Numbered from the stretch's first letter, positions 8,297 through 16,802 are shown. The stretch: 64,000 nucleotides of DNA from Haloarcula halobia (GCF_029338255.1 NZ_CP119787.1:372001-436000), one strand, 5' to 3'. The notes: generated by a model not told the origin, from the sequence alone. Numbers and translations are program-made.

Positions 8297-8521
8297 ATGG
8301 CCGAATACAAGATTGACCTATCGTTTGGTTCTGAAGGAGTGGTTCATTTGCACGTGTTCGACCTTGACGACTTAGAGCCCGGACCAATTGAGACATGCGA
8401 GGTTGGCGAGGATTTAAATACAGAGGCACTCCGGCGGGCTTGGAGTCGGTTCTACGATGGATTCGAGACGCCCGATACGGGCGAGTATCTTGAAGAGAAT
8501 CAGGACGCAGACGAGCTTTGA
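8297..8521 (+). CDS. Hypothetical small acidic protein
   Basis: This 74-residue protein starts MAEYKIDLSFG and ends in an acidic tail. The alternation in YKIDLSFGSEGVVHLHVFDLDDL suggests a beta hairpin followed by a helix (TEALRRAWSRFYDGF). The phrase 'L-R-R-A-W-S/A-x-F/M' also occurs in the C-terminal part of the DUF433 protein at 17735-18445 (DLHAAWAWMFEQGD), so the two may share a small domain. No known function. Confidence 0.55.
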   Translation: MAEYKIDLSFGSEGVVHLHVFDLDDLEPGPIETCEVGEDLNTEALRRAWSRFYDGFETPDTGEYLEENQDADEL

Positions 8522-8632
8522 CCTAGGTAGCCTTGTTGAAACCCTCAACAGATGATAAATTCTATTCCGGTGCGGTCAATACAGGCTATAGCTATATCAG
8601 TATTAATTACAAAATCTTCCTCCTAATTTACA

Positions 8633-8863
8633 TTACTGTGGCCAGACGACAACATCGTTAACGAGAATTTGTCGAACTTGTCCATCACTATCCATATCAA
8701 CTTTCACTACCCTACTACCATCGTTAATTTTCACATCAGCGGATTCATCAGACATTTCGACCTGCAAGTCAGCGGTCCCTGAATTAGCAACCAGTTCTGC
8801 CATCATGGCGCGACCGTTCGTTTTCGTGCTAGTTAGGGTATTTAGAGTGATTTCGCCGGGCAT
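8633..8863 (-). CDS. Hypothetical small protein, beta-rich
   Basis: This 76-residue acidic protein begins MPGEITLNTLTSTKTNG and looks mostly beta (ADLQVEMSDESADVKINDGSRVVKVDMDSDG). No cysteines and no membrane segment. It is isolated in an AT-rich stretch between two other small genes. Family not recognised; the acidic composition supports it being real. Confidence 0.5.
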   Translation of the reverse strand: MPGEITLNTLTSTKTNGRAMMAELVANSGTADLQVEMSDESADVKINDGSRVVKVDMDSDGQVRQILVNDVVVWPQ

Positions 8864-9038
8864 ACATTCTCATTATTCCGGGTGGAGATAATATCACCGC
8901 TCTCATTTGGCAGATACGCACATCTTTTCCCGACTGTTTCACACGGGAACCCACCCTAAAAATAGGATTTCAACAGAGCCGACTGGCTGTAATGGTCATT
9001 TCGGTTTCATTCGATTCAGTGAGGCACGAATGCGGTTT

Positions 9039-9383
9039 CTATTCAAACTGTTCTTTCTGGCCCTTGATAATCGAAAGCGTAGCGGCATTCTTAGTCTCGA
9101 ACTTGTCGCCATCATAGACCGGGAGTTCAATATCTTCTTCCCTGCCTTGGAGAAGTCGGTTCTTACACCAGAGAGCCACACATGCGACACAAGCCCCTAA
9201 CACGATTGGCAGTTTCAGGCCTTGGAGTTCCTTCACATCCACATCAAGTAACTCAGTAAGACCACTACCAATTGCTTGGATGTTGAGTTTCCCGGCATGC
9301 CTCGCAACCCGAGCTAATATAGGTTCAACGCGTCTGTAAGTCTCTTCTGAGAGAACCAGATTCCCTTTGTGGAAACGGTTCAT
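9039..9383 (-). CDS. Hypothetical small membrane protein
   Basis: From MNRFHKGNLVLSEET the protein has 114 residues; an alternative start at 9407 adds eight. One hydrophobic segment (LPIVLGACVACVALWC) follows an amphipathic region and precedes a basic/acidic cytosolic tail. It faces the gene pair at 9564-10392, with a strong inverted-repeat operator between them, which suggests shared control. Function unknown. Confidence 0.5.
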   Translation of the reverse strand: MNRFHKGNLVLSEETYRRVEPILARVARHAGKLNIQAIGSGLTELLDVDVKELQGLKLPIVLGACVACVALWCKNRLLQGREEDIELPVYDGDKFETKNAATLSIIKGQKEQFE

Positions 9384-9419
9384 AACGACAGTGGGTGTCA
9401 CGAGCACTTGAGTTTCTCG

Positions 9420-9457
9420 CTCAGTTTGGGATTCTTCTCGTAGACTCCCAAACTGAG
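9420..9457. promoter_or_regulatory. 12-bp inverted repeat operator, with a third half-site at 9513-9527
   Basis: ctcagtttggga (9420-9431) and tcccaaactgag (9446-9457) are perfect complements with 14 bases between them. A third copy, agactcccaaactga, is at 9513-9527. All three lie between divergent genes at 9383 or 9407 (leftward) and 9564 (rightward). This is the layout of an operator for a dimeric repressor controlling both directions. Confidence 0.6.
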
Positions 9458-9563
9458 CCCCGTTTTACCCCCTATATCGAACCAATATCGGCCTGAATGA
9501 TGGGTGTATTGCAGACTCCCAAACTGAAGGAACACTCATATAATTGGAAGCTAATTGATAATT

Positions 9564-9749
9564 ATGGCGAAGGCCCTCTTCTACCCGTTCCACAAACTGT
9601 GGCACAAGCACGACGAGACATGCCCCGAATGTTCCCCGCTCCCGATGGGCGAAATCGAACTGTTCCCGAACGAGGTGGTGATTCGGATGAAGCCGCGCGC
9701 CGAAGACCTGTTCAAGAACTGCTACAAGAACGATTCCAACGATGAGTAA
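9564..9749 (+). CDS. Small protein co-translated with the second recombinase
   Basis: This 61-residue protein starts MAKALFYPFHKLW and has an H-x3-C-x2-C arrangement (HKHDETCPEC) that may bind zinc. A TATA-like catataat lies about 25 bases ahead, fitting a leaderless start. Its stop overlaps the start of the next gene by eight bases (9742-9749), so translation is probably coupled. A partner or directionality role for the recombinase is possible but unproven. Confidence 0.55.
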   Translation: MAKALFYPFHKLWHKHDETCPECSPLPMGEIELFPNEVVIRMKPRAEDLFKNCYKNDSNDE

Positions 9750-10392
9750 ACCCGAATCCAAGAAGTCCGTGGTGCATCGCTATATCAACATCCGAGAGGT
9801 AGACCTGCTCCGGGACGCCGCACACGACCGAAACCTCCGATACGACTCGCTGGGCCGTCGCCTGCGTGATGAGGTACTCATCGTACTGGCCATCGACCTT
9901 GGTCTCCGCGCCAACGAGCTACGTCAGTTGAAGAAGACGATGTTTCGACTGGAGGATGGAGAAGTCGTCCTTCCCGGGCACGTGCAGAAGGATTACCCGA
10001 GGGAAGACATCACTCCGGGAGCGGTTACGATGCGCCTCGACCCGTACGGCCACTTCGGGACAGTCCGCCTGCTCCGCTCGTACTTCCAGAGTGAATGGTA
10101 CCGCGCCCGGGAGAGTGAGTATGTGTTCCCGAGCCGTCAGAGCGCGGTGATGTCGAACCAATCCATCCGCAACGTGGTTGAAGACCTCGCCGTCCACGCG
10201 GACGTTACGGTTTACCGTTCCGATGGAGAGCCCGCCGCCCCGTCAGAATTGCACCCTCATGCATTCAGACACTCCCTAGCGAACTATATGCTGGCCGACG
10301 AGGAGACCCGGCTTGTGGACGTACGGAACAGATTGCGGCACAGGTCCGTAAATACGACTGAGAGAGTTTACGACCACTTCCAGCGGCGTTGA
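9742..10392 (+). CDS. Tyrosine recombinase, short catalytic-domain form
   Basis: This 216-residue protein has the complete catalytic set: R56 in IDLGLRANEL, H172-A-F-R175, H199 in LRHRSVNTTERVYDH and nucleophile Y209. It lacks the usual N-terminal core-binding domain (typical XerC/D proteins have about 300 residues), so it is a reduced enzyme. It lies mid-element, far from either attachment core, and is unlikely to be the integrase. Resolution of element multimers or inversion of a nearby segment are alternatives. Confidence 0.8.
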   Translation: MSKPESKKSVVHRYINIREVDLLRDAAHDRNLRYDSLGRRLRDEVLIVLAIDLGLRANELRQLKKTMFRLEDGEVVLPGHVQKDYPREDITPGAVTMRLDPYGHFGTVRLLRSYFQSEWYRARESEYVFPSRQSAVMSNQSIRNVVEDLAVHADVTVYRSDGEPAAPSELHPHAFRHSLANYMLADEETRLVDVRNRLRHRSVNTTERVYDHFQRR

Positions 10393-10398
10393 GAGATT

Positions 10399-10701
10399 TT
10401 AGTCCTCTTCCTGCTCCTGATATACCTCTTCGATTCGCTGAACGGCGTGGAGGTCATGCCGGAAATACCACCGACCATCCTCGGGTTTGTAGACCGCTAT
10501 TTCCTTGTCTTCTGAATCAGGTCGATACCAGACATCAGGATGTTCTCCGAGGACGCGTTCGATTCGTTCCTCTTTTTTGTCACTACTACAATCGTTGCAC
10601 AGCAAACGCATCGGCTGGCGAACACCAATCATATAGGGCGCGTCGTAAGTGACCCCGCACCTGTTGCACTCTCGTTCTTCTGTATAGTACTTACTAGGCA
10701 T
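10399..10701 (-). CDS. Small zinc-ribbon protein
   Basis: This 100-residue protein starts MPSKYYTEERECNRCG. Two C-x2-C pairs (CNRC and CNDC, about 24 residues apart) form a zinc ribbon. The C-terminal part (VWYRPDSEDKEIAVYKPEDGRWYFRHDLHAVQR) is beta-rich. It is convergent with the recombinase gene, seven bases apart. Function unknown; nucleic-acid or protein binding is common for such ribbons. Confidence 0.6.
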   Translation of the reverse strand: MPSKYYTEERECNRCGVTYDAPYMIGVRQPMRLLCNDCSSDKKEERIERVLGEHPDVWYRPDSEDKEIAVYKPEDGRWYFRHDLHAVQRIEEVYQEQEED

Positions 10702-10874
10702 ATGAGACCCAGTACACGGCACTCAAATGAATGTCTATTGGATTTTCACTTACTCAAACCGAGTGAATGTCCGACTATGACAGCTGGGGTGCCTGTCCAC
10801 ACCTCGCTAGCAAAACCGCGCCACACAATTGATGCACGACGCGGGGACTCGCCTGAAAGCTCACGAAACGTACT

Positions 10875-11039
10875 CTATTCTGGCCAGTCTTCGAGTGTTG
10901 CGTTCGCCCGAGCAGTCAGTTCTCTCTCAACGTACCCGCCGAGGTCGTCAAGCGTGTGGATGTCCGTTGATTGCACGAATTCAACGATGTCCTCTGGGAG
11001 TGAGTCAGGTGGGTCGGGATGGTCCATGTCATCGGCCAT
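10875..11039 (-). CDS. Hypothetical 54-residue acidic protein
   Basis: It starts MADDMDHPDPPDSLP and continues as two predicted helices (EDIVEFVQS and DDLGGYVERELTARANATL). Short proteins of this style are common in haloarchaeal plasmids. Its promoter region contains the element-specific CTGAATGAG motif as an inverted pair (11086-11119) and an array of cacgtac repeats (11131-11178). The gene at 17365-17610 has a similar upstream region. Confidence 0.55.
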   Translation of the reverse strand: MADDMDHPDPPDSLPEDIVEFVQSTDIHTLDDLGGYVERELTARANATLEDWPE

Positions 11040-11446
11040 GACCTGATTCCGCGTTTGTCGAGGATAATGCCGGGGGACGCATCGCTCTGAATGAGGTGGG
11101 GGTGGAGACCTCATTCAGACCGGTTTTTGATACGAACGTATGCACGTACGTAGCCACGTACACCACTCTACACACACGTATGTCATACTTCCTATGATTA
11201 TATTATGTGCCCCCAGTGAACGTGTTTTCTAGGAGGTCATAGTCCCGCCCGAAATTAAGAATTCTACTGTGGCTCGAATAGATACGCAGTCACTGTTTCC
11301 TACCGGGTGTAGAATTTGGCTTGAATTCTTACCCTCTTAGGATAGCTCTATAATCAACGACCTGCGTATATTTTCAGTTTCCCCAGACAACGGTCTTCAA
11401 CCATTATTGGGAGAAGCCTTATACATATATCATCCTGAGCGAATGT
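11040..11446. promoter_or_regulatory. 407-bp intergenic region with motif pair and GTACGT array
   Basis: No gene is evident. It holds tctgaatgaggtggg (11086-11100) facing acctcattcaga (11108-11119), then repeated (c)acgta/gtacgt units between 11131 and 11178 (tatgcacgtacg, tagccacgtac, cacacacgta). The part from 11200 to 11420 is AT-rich and ends in a TATA-like ttatacatatat just before the gene at 11447. Confidence 0.5.
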
Positions 11447-11683
11447 ATGGTTCCCAAAACCGACGCTGACGTTGATAAAGCCCATCCAGTGCCAAGTATG
11501 GAAGTTTCAAAAGACCACACGCAAGTCTCGTGGCGACCCTTCGGGGCTGTTGAGTGCAGTGAGTGTAAGCAGACCAAGCAGTCTGGTGGACGCCTCCGAC
11601 TCCGTGAGGCTGGTGAGGTCAAACCTCATTACGATGGACTCGTCTGCGAGAACTGCAAAGACGGCCTCATCAATTATGAATGA
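11447..11683 (+). CDS. Small zinc-finger protein
   Basis: This 78-residue protein starts MVPKTDADVDKAHP. CSEC and CENC, 26 residues apart, form a likely zinc-binding site around a basic loop (GGRLRLREAGEVKPHYDG), like HNH- or ribbon-type small proteins. A TATA-like ttatacatatat about 23 bases upstream fits a leaderless transcript. Its stop overlaps the next start by eight bases, so the pair is an operon. Confidence 0.6.
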   Translation: MVPKTDADVDKAHPVPSMEVSKDHTQVSWRPFGAVECSECKQTKQSGGRLRLREAGEVKPHYDGLVCENCKDGLINYE

Positions 11684-12050
11684 GCAAGCACCGTGCGACC
11701 ACAAGTTCACAAAAACCGGCGACACCACTGATGTGGCCGAACTCACTGAGGAATTATTTGCTGAGGAAATCGACACAGTAGCGGATGAGCACGATGTGTC
11801 TCGTAATGAACTCACAAAAGTAGTTGCCTCCGACCTCGGCTTCTGGGTTCCGACAGACCGAAGTTATGTTGACGACGACGTAGCGATTGTACTCGGCACT
11901 CACAAGGAACTGACCGTCCCTGACACATACCGAGATGCCGTACAGCGTGTCCACAATCGTGCGGCTGAACGTATTACTGCCGACTCTGACTGGAACGTGG
12001 CCGAACAAACAGAAGTCTACGTCGCACCGCGTGAACTCCAAGGTCGTTAA
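11676..12050 (+). CDS. Hypothetical acidic protein, second gene of pair
   Basis: This 124-residue protein starts MNEQAPCDHKFTKTG. It is acidic, with helix ELTEELFAEEIDTVADEHDV and a later helix YRDAVQRVHNRAAERI. Translation is probably coupled to the upstream zinc-finger gene through the eight-base overlap at 11676-11683. No family is recognised. Confidence 0.55.
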   Translation: MNEQAPCDHKFTKTGDTTDVAELTEELFAEEIDTVADEHDVSRNELTKVVASDLGFWVPTDRSYVDDDVAIVLGTHKELTVPDTYRDAVQRVHNRAAERITADSDWNVAEQTEVYVAPRELQGR

Positions 12051-12225
12051 GCAAAGCACCTCTTAGTCAATCAATCCGTTTGTCAGATAGTAGATGTGAG
12101 GGAGATATTGTAATGAGTCTTCGTCTCCGGCCTTTCAGCGTGACGACGCGAAATTCATCTTCCGCCCTCACATACGTATCACCAAGTTAATCTACCTCGC
12201 TCACTGGATAAATCAAGATAAGTAG

Positions 12226-12233
12226 TTATATAT
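12226..12233 (+). promoter_or_regulatory. TATA box for the gene at 12258
   Basis: ttatatat is centred about 28 bases before the ATG at 12258, the standard distance for a leaderless haloarchaeal transcript. This supports the ATG over the in-frame GTG at 12246. Confidence 0.5.
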
Positions 12234-12257
12234 CGTTCATATTTCGTGTCGGACAGT

Positions 12258-12572
12258 ATGGAGAAAGACAGCGATGAGATGCCTGCCCTGCGCGATGTGT
12301 GGACCGAAGAGAATCCGTATCAAGAAACAGAACAAGATGTGTTCTTAGAGTGGGAGAACGGGGCACAGGCTCACGTACACATTACCGAGACTCTGGAGTA
12401 CGCGCTCACAGTACGCTGGCCTGATGGCGGCGTCGCTGGGACAGAACCGCTGGCCAGCGAAACCAGTTCCGCGTTTGGTGCCTTGAGAACCCTGAATGCT
12501 GTTCTGGCTCAAGACGAGAATAGACGGCTCCGCGATGAGTATCCCGCCGTCCACGCGGTGTTGACGCCGTGA
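12258..12572 (+). CDS. Hypothetical acidic protein
   Basis: This 104-residue protein starts MEKDSDEMPALRDVW; a GTG start at 12246 would add four residues. It is strongly acidic with a beta-like core (DVFLEWENGAQAHVHITETLEYALTVRWPDGG) and a C-terminal helix (FGALRTLNAVLAQDENRRLRDEY). Family not recognised. Two copies of the CTGAATG motif follow its stop codon. Confidence 0.55.
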   Translation: MEKDSDEMPALRDVWTEENPYQETEQDVFLEWENGAQAHVHITETLEYALTVRWPDGGVAGTEPLASETSSAFGALRTLNAVLAQDENRRLRDEYPAVHAVLTP

Positions 12573-12900
12573 GATTAGTATCAAATTCTTGCTCTGAATG
12601 GGGTGTGTTGCGGTCTGAATGAGGTGTGTCCCCAGTGCAACCCAAACAATCCGGGCACCCCGGGAAGCACCCATGTAGTGGATGATTTGCGTCATCTCCG
12701 GCGGCCCTGCCAAATGCCGGGCACTCTGTTATCGTGGTCACCCCATCCCGCACGCGATACGAGGGTACCCTCCATAGAGAGGGGTCGTTAGTTCCCTCAG
12801 ATAACAGATGAAATCGGTGAGATAACATCTGATAATAAACGCATCTCACCGAACTCATATGTTATCAATACATTTGCACCTTGATTCCCTCATCTCCAAT
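12573..12900. promoter_or_regulatory. 328-bp intergenic region with CTGAATG pair and GATAACA operator
   Basis: tctgaatggggtgtgt (12593-12608) and tctgaatgaggtgtgt (12614-12629) are tandem copies 21 bp apart. Further right, agataacagatg (12799-12810), agataacatctg (12820-12831) and the inverted tgttatca (12860-12867) repeat, together with a perfect 10-bp inverted repeat tcggtgagat / atctcaccga (12814-12823 and 12843-12852). This lies directly before the winged-helix gene at 12901 and is its likely autoregulatory operator. Confidence 0.55.
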
Positions 12901-13287
12901 ATGTACCCCAAACACGAGCGGATTCTGGGCGCACTACAGTTGCTCGACGGGGCGGCCAGTATCGATGAACTTGCACGGGCAAGCGGTATCTCGAATCGTG
13001 ACATCAACAATTCCTTGCGAACTATCGAACCAGAGTTCGTCACCATTACTGGAACAAAGTCACGCCGAGGCGACCGCCGCGATGACCCGAAGATGCTCCG
13101 ACTGACCGACGAAGGCCACGAAGTAGCAAAGGAGGCGTCAGTGAAGCTATACGAAGACAAGCCAACCGTTGCGTTGCATGAGACGATGAACCGACTGAGG
13201 GCGCGTGTTACCGCAATCGAGGATGCTCACGCCGCGCTGGAGAAAGAGAATCGAAAACTCAAGCGTATTCTCCTCGACGAACTCTGA
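12901..13287 (+). CDS. Winged-helix regulator with C-terminal coiled coil
   Basis: From MYPKHERILGALQLL the protein has 128 residues; an upstream Met at 12859 is possible but lies inside the operator. Residues about 1-75 form a winged helix (SIDELARASGISNRDINNSLRTI, then MLRLTDEGHEVA). Residues about 85-125 form a coiled coil (MNRLRARVTAIEDAHAALEKENRKLKRIL), which fits a dimeric transcription factor. The inverted repeats ahead of it suggest autoregulation. Confidence 0.7.
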   Translation: MYPKHERILGALQLLDGAASIDELARASGISNRDINNSLRTIEPEFVTITGTKSRRGDRRDDPKMLRLTDEGHEVAKEASVKLYEDKPTVALHETMNRLRARVTAIEDAHAALEKENRKLKRILLDEL

Positions 13288-13443
13288 AAAAGGTCTGTTG
13301 TCCAGTAACAGTTGGAATATTACCCCAGCACAGCATGTACTCAGTCCTTTCTCAGTAGGGCGAAAACTGAAAAGCGAAATTTCAAGGCCAAGTTACGGGA
13401 CTAAGAGCATTTTTGTTGTATGAGTTTTCCAATTCCTTCTCTC

Positions 13444-13482
13444 AACGTGAGACCGTCACGCTTGACGTGAGAGGCTCACGTT
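13444..13482. promoter_or_regulatory. Inverted and direct CGTGAG repeats upstream of the large winged-helix gene
   Basis: aacgtgag (13444-13451) and ctcacgtt (13475-13482) are exact complements, and a direct acgtgaga copy lies between them (about 13465-13472). The array sits about 70 bp ahead of the gene at 13551. It could be an operator or part of a plasmid-type replication origin for the element. Confidence 0.45.
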
Positions 13483-13550
13483 TCAATCTGCCGACACATA
13501 TTTGCCATAATACACGAACTAGTCAGTAACCGATTGATGCTTTCCCAGAA

Positions 13551-15311
13551 ATGGGGTGTCACAGCACCCCTCTAGCGTCGGTCGGGAATCCCTCCCTACA
13601 TGGGATGACCAACATGATAGAAGACGCGCACGAGCCGCATATATCTAGCGGCACTGATACAGCAGAATCGCCTCAGAACAACAGTTTTTCCACTGAATCG
13701 AAGGTTTTCTCCCGGGGCACGACTCACGGGTGTGACATCTGGTTCCAGATTAACGATAAGGGCCGCCTCCACCGCGAACTTTCTTCGCTCTGTCGTAACC
13801 TCGACCAAAGCACGGGTCACGCTTCGTCAAGCAACAACCCGCACAAGCTCGGTCGTCTCAACGGTAGCTGGACGGCAAGTAGTGATTATCAGGACGTTGG
13901 CCTCTTCCCGAGCGGCGTCGAGTACGGCTCGCAAGGTAATTCGGGAAACTGGACACAGAATGACTGCCATGTGCTCAATCTCTACGACAGTATCTGTCGA
14001 GGCTCTTCAGGTATTGCGGACAACGCTCGGAAACTCCGAGTCGAAGTTCACGAGCGGGCGGATGGACTTGTGTACGAAGATGGAAATGAGTATTCGTGGC
14101 CTGCTGGGTGGCAGACTGAACAACAATATGAGGGAACCGCGATTCGCATTCAAGCGTCGTACGTCTTTGACCTGTACGAGACTATTCGTCACGCGTTCGA
14201 GTATCTATTAGTCGCATTCAGCAAAGCGAGGGCCAAACGATACGCTCGGGACATCATCCACGAGACTGTTCGCTTCAGTGGTCTCGAACTGCATCATCGC
14301 CACCATCTCCGTACGAAGGATGCAACTGTCCAGACCCTTCGAGATTCGGCCCGTCTAGTCGTGTCCGGTGACGCGAGCGGGAAAGAGAAGGCAACTGTTG
14401 AGCGCGGTCACTACCAAATCTATGCGTTTTCGACGACGAATCTTGGAGCAATTGGGTTCGATACGGATATTACGTATGAGCTTCCGAATGGGGAATCTCG
14501 GACCGAATCAGTTCCGAAGCACTACCTGAAGGAGTATATGCATGAGGAGGCTCACAGCTTCTCCGACTCGCACGCCTTGGCCCACCCGAAGCTGGAGGTC
14601 AAACACCGGGGTGCGTTTCCCGCACCCGCATGGGACGCGATGGTTGAACACCTCCACGAGGTCCTGCACGCGCACATCGAGTGGGCGGGCATCACCGAAG
14701 ACGACCTCATAAGTGACGAGTGGTACACTCCCGGAGAACCCATCGAGACAGCGACCCCAGAGGATTACAAAATCAAACTCCGCGAGTACTTCGAAAGTGA
14801 CGGACTCCAGCGGACAGTCATCGGGATGCTGTTCGAGCGCCAGACGATGGCCATTCACGACATCCTCCACCTCGTGGTTCGCAACAGCCGTAACAACCGT
14901 ATTAGCTACGACGAACTCGCGGAACTTACTGGACTTAGTAAGAGCACCATCGGGAGACATGTGGCCGAGTTGGAAGGACATCAACTCGTCTTACGAGACC
15001 ACCAAGGCCGTGCGGGAATGTGGGTTACAGTCACCGAGTACGCGAAAAAGAAGGTCGGTGGCCTGCTTGACAAGATGCGGACTTGCGGGGATGTACTTCG
15101 TGACATCGCCTCGCGAAAGGAACAGCGCAAGAGGGACGCACCCGCGAAGCGCCGGGCGCAAGATAAGGCCCAGCAGAAGTCAGAGTCGGAATCCGACCAG
15201 TCTACACTAAAACCGAGTGACCCGTGGACACCGGAAAAGACTCCGCGTGACCGCTACCTTGGTGAGCAGACAAAACGGAGAGTCTCGGATGACAACCTCG
15301 GCCCACCATAG
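13551..15311 (+). CDS. Large winged-helix protein, candidate element replication/regulatory protein
   Basis: This protein has 586 residues (568 if it starts at the ATG at 13605). Most of it is unfamiliar to me. Around residues 430-505 there is a clear winged helix: NNRISYDELAELTGLSKSTIGRHVAELEGHQLV followed by a wing. The C-terminus (about 530-586) is a charged, probably disordered tail rich in K, R, Q and S. It is the largest protein of the element and lies beside an inverted-repeat array. Large haloarchaeal plasmid proteins with this winged helix are often replication-related, but I see no polymerase, primase or relaxase motif. Confidence 0.6.
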   Translation: MGCHSTPLASVGNPSLHGMTNMIEDAHEPHISSGTDTAESPQNNSFSTESKVFSRGTTHGCDIWFQINDKGRLHRELSSLCRNLDQSTGHASSSNNPHKLGRLNGSWTASSDYQDVGLFPSGVEYGSQGNSGNWTQNDCHVLNLYDSICRGSSGIADNARKLRVEVHERADGLVYEDGNEYSWPAGWQTEQQYEGTAIRIQASYVFDLYETIRHAFEYLLVAFSKARAKRYARDIIHETVRFSGLELHHRHHLRTKDATVQTLRDSARLVVSGDASGKEKATVERGHYQIYAFSTTNLGAIGFDTDITYELPNGESRTESVPKHYLKEYMHEEAHSFSDSHALAHPKLEVKHRGAFPAPAWDAMVEHLHEVLHAHIEWAGITEDDLISDEWYTPGEPIETATPEDYKIKLREYFESDGLQRTVIGMLFERQTMAIHDILHLVVRNSRNNRISYDELAELTGLSKSTIGRHVAELEGHQLVLRDHQGRAGMWVTVTEYAKKKVGGLLDKMRTCGDVLRDIASRKEQRKRDAPAKRRAQDKAQQKSESESDQSTLKPSDPWTPEKTPRDRYLGEQTKRRVSDDNLGPP

Positions 15312-16078
15312 GTCGAATCATTACCCCGGGGTCGCGGGACTCCTGAGCGACAGCTATCTCTTTTTGAGGTGGTTTCCGATAGTACGAGGGCATTCTCGCC
15401 CAATTTCTCACCAAATCCTCAAAGTGAAGGTCTCGAATGCCGAGTTTTCGTGCAAGACCTTGGTGCATCTGATAAACTGGACGTGAAAGCATGATTGTTC
15501 GATAGAGGTAAAATGGCAAATTTCGGGCTTTCTATGCCTTGTACGCGGGGTTTGGTGATGAAAATGTGGCACGTTCCTGTGCCAGTCCCCCTTAGACTAT
15601 TGCGGCTAACAAAGGACGGGCAGGGCCGGTCCCGTTGGAGTCGCACTTGTTCGAAGTCAGGGCACGTTGGACACCACATCAAATATGGCATGTAGCCGCC
15701 GAAATTCTTAGAAAAATAAAAACCGCTGTGATTTATCGTATCTCCCGGCTGTCCACGATGAGATGCGATGTGGCCCGCCAGTGAGTTGCCTCGGTTGAGT
15801 TTGGCACGATGAAGAATCGGCAGGTAATGGCACGGGAAAAGCATACATGATGACGTTCGTCACGACCGAGACCGAAGATTCCGGCGTGGTCGTGAAGCAG
15901 GTGACGAGTCGATAAAGGACTCGCGCATGGGCGACCTGATGGCTCGATACGACGAGGAGACATACGAGGTGGTTCGGACAGCACTGACATACAAGGTTGA
16001 CGGCGTACTCGTGACCGTCCAAGAGCCATCCATCGTTACGAGAGGTATGCTTATTTTACACCATATTGACGAGTTCAT
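15312..16078. other. 767-bp stretch without a convincing intact gene
   Basis: Two fragments look protein-like but are not in one sound frame. On the reverse strand, from 15694, MPYLMWCPTCPDFEQVRLQR leads into CHIFITKPRVQGIE, and another frame then carries MLSRPVYQMHQGLARKLGIRD (to about 15340). On the forward strand, 15927 onwards reads MGDLMARYDEETYEVVRTA with no stop before the next gene. These may be remnants of decayed genes. A TATA-like ttatttta near 16052 serves the gene at 16079. Confidence 0.4.
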
Positions 16079-16735
16079 ATGGATATGGAGAGACCCAACC
16101 CACCGGATGGAGTCCGCGACCTCAACAGTCAGCCAGCGGTGGCGAGCGACCGGCGACTGCTCGACCTGCGTGACAAACTGGAGGTGGGCTTGCCCGATGA
16201 GGTGTTCGACGACCTTTCCCGGTGGCCGATGCCTGATGAACCCGAAGCTGAGCAAGACGACGCGTATCGTGAGCGGGCGCTGGCGTACGTCAAGGAGTGT
16301 ATTGAGTACCGCGAGACTATCCGTCCAGATTCGCTTCGCGCGCCCGAGGAACTGCCCGAGGAGGTAGAGCGAGTGACGGCGGGAGCGTGGGTGTGGTATC
16401 ACGGCGACTATGAGGTGGAACACTCACGCCCTGAGACCGATGCGAAGGACGTGGAGGCTGGGAAGTACCTGCTGTTCGCGCCGGGGGACGCGCGGGTGCT
16501 TGAGGATGTTGTGCTGGAGGAGTTTCAGCAGAGGCCGTACACAGGGGCGAAGCTCCCGACGAAGCCGGGGAAGAAAGAAGACTGGGTGCTGTGTCTCTAC
16601 CAGCCAGATAACCGCTACTGGTACGATGTGAAGGACGCTCACCACAACGAACCGACGGTGCGATTTCGGGGATTCAAGACGAATGCGGCCACGAAACGCG
16701 GAGACTACTCCGACCGCTTCGAGAACGCCCAGTAA
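16079..16735 (+). CDS. Bles03/DUF1917-like protein (putative phosphothreonine-lyase fold)
   Basis: This 218-residue protein has a TATA box about 27 bases upstream. The C-terminal 115 residues (AWVWYHG, then GKYLLFAPGDARVLEDVV, AKLPTKPGKKEDWVLCLYQ and FRGFKTNAATKRGDYSDRF) resemble the Bles03/DUF1917 family, annotated in haloarchaea as a putative phosphothreonine-lyase-like domain. The N-terminal 90 residues are an acidic helical region. Catalytic activity is unproven. It is not a typical mobile-element function, so it is cargo of unknown benefit. Confidence 0.55.
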   Translation: MDMERPNPPDGVRDLNSQPAVASDRRLLDLRDKLEVGLPDEVFDDLSRWPMPDEPEAEQDDAYRERALAYVKECIEYRETIRPDSLRAPEELPEEVERVTAGAWVWYHGDYEVEHSRPETDAKDVEAGKYLLFAPGDARVLEDVVLEEFQQRPYTGAKLPTKPGKKEDWVLCLYQPDNRYWYDVKDAHHNEPTVRFRGFKTNAATKRGDYSDRFENAQ

Positions 16736-16802
16736 CGCCTGAACTCTTACTGGGACATATTCAACGTGCTTGTCGTGGGGGACTGCGACGTACGGTGGGC
16801 GG

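Noticed and set aside
15340-15844. A single reverse-strand gene covering this stretch
   Set aside because: The plausible pieces are in different frames and the ends overlap antisense coding sequence; kept only as possible remnants.
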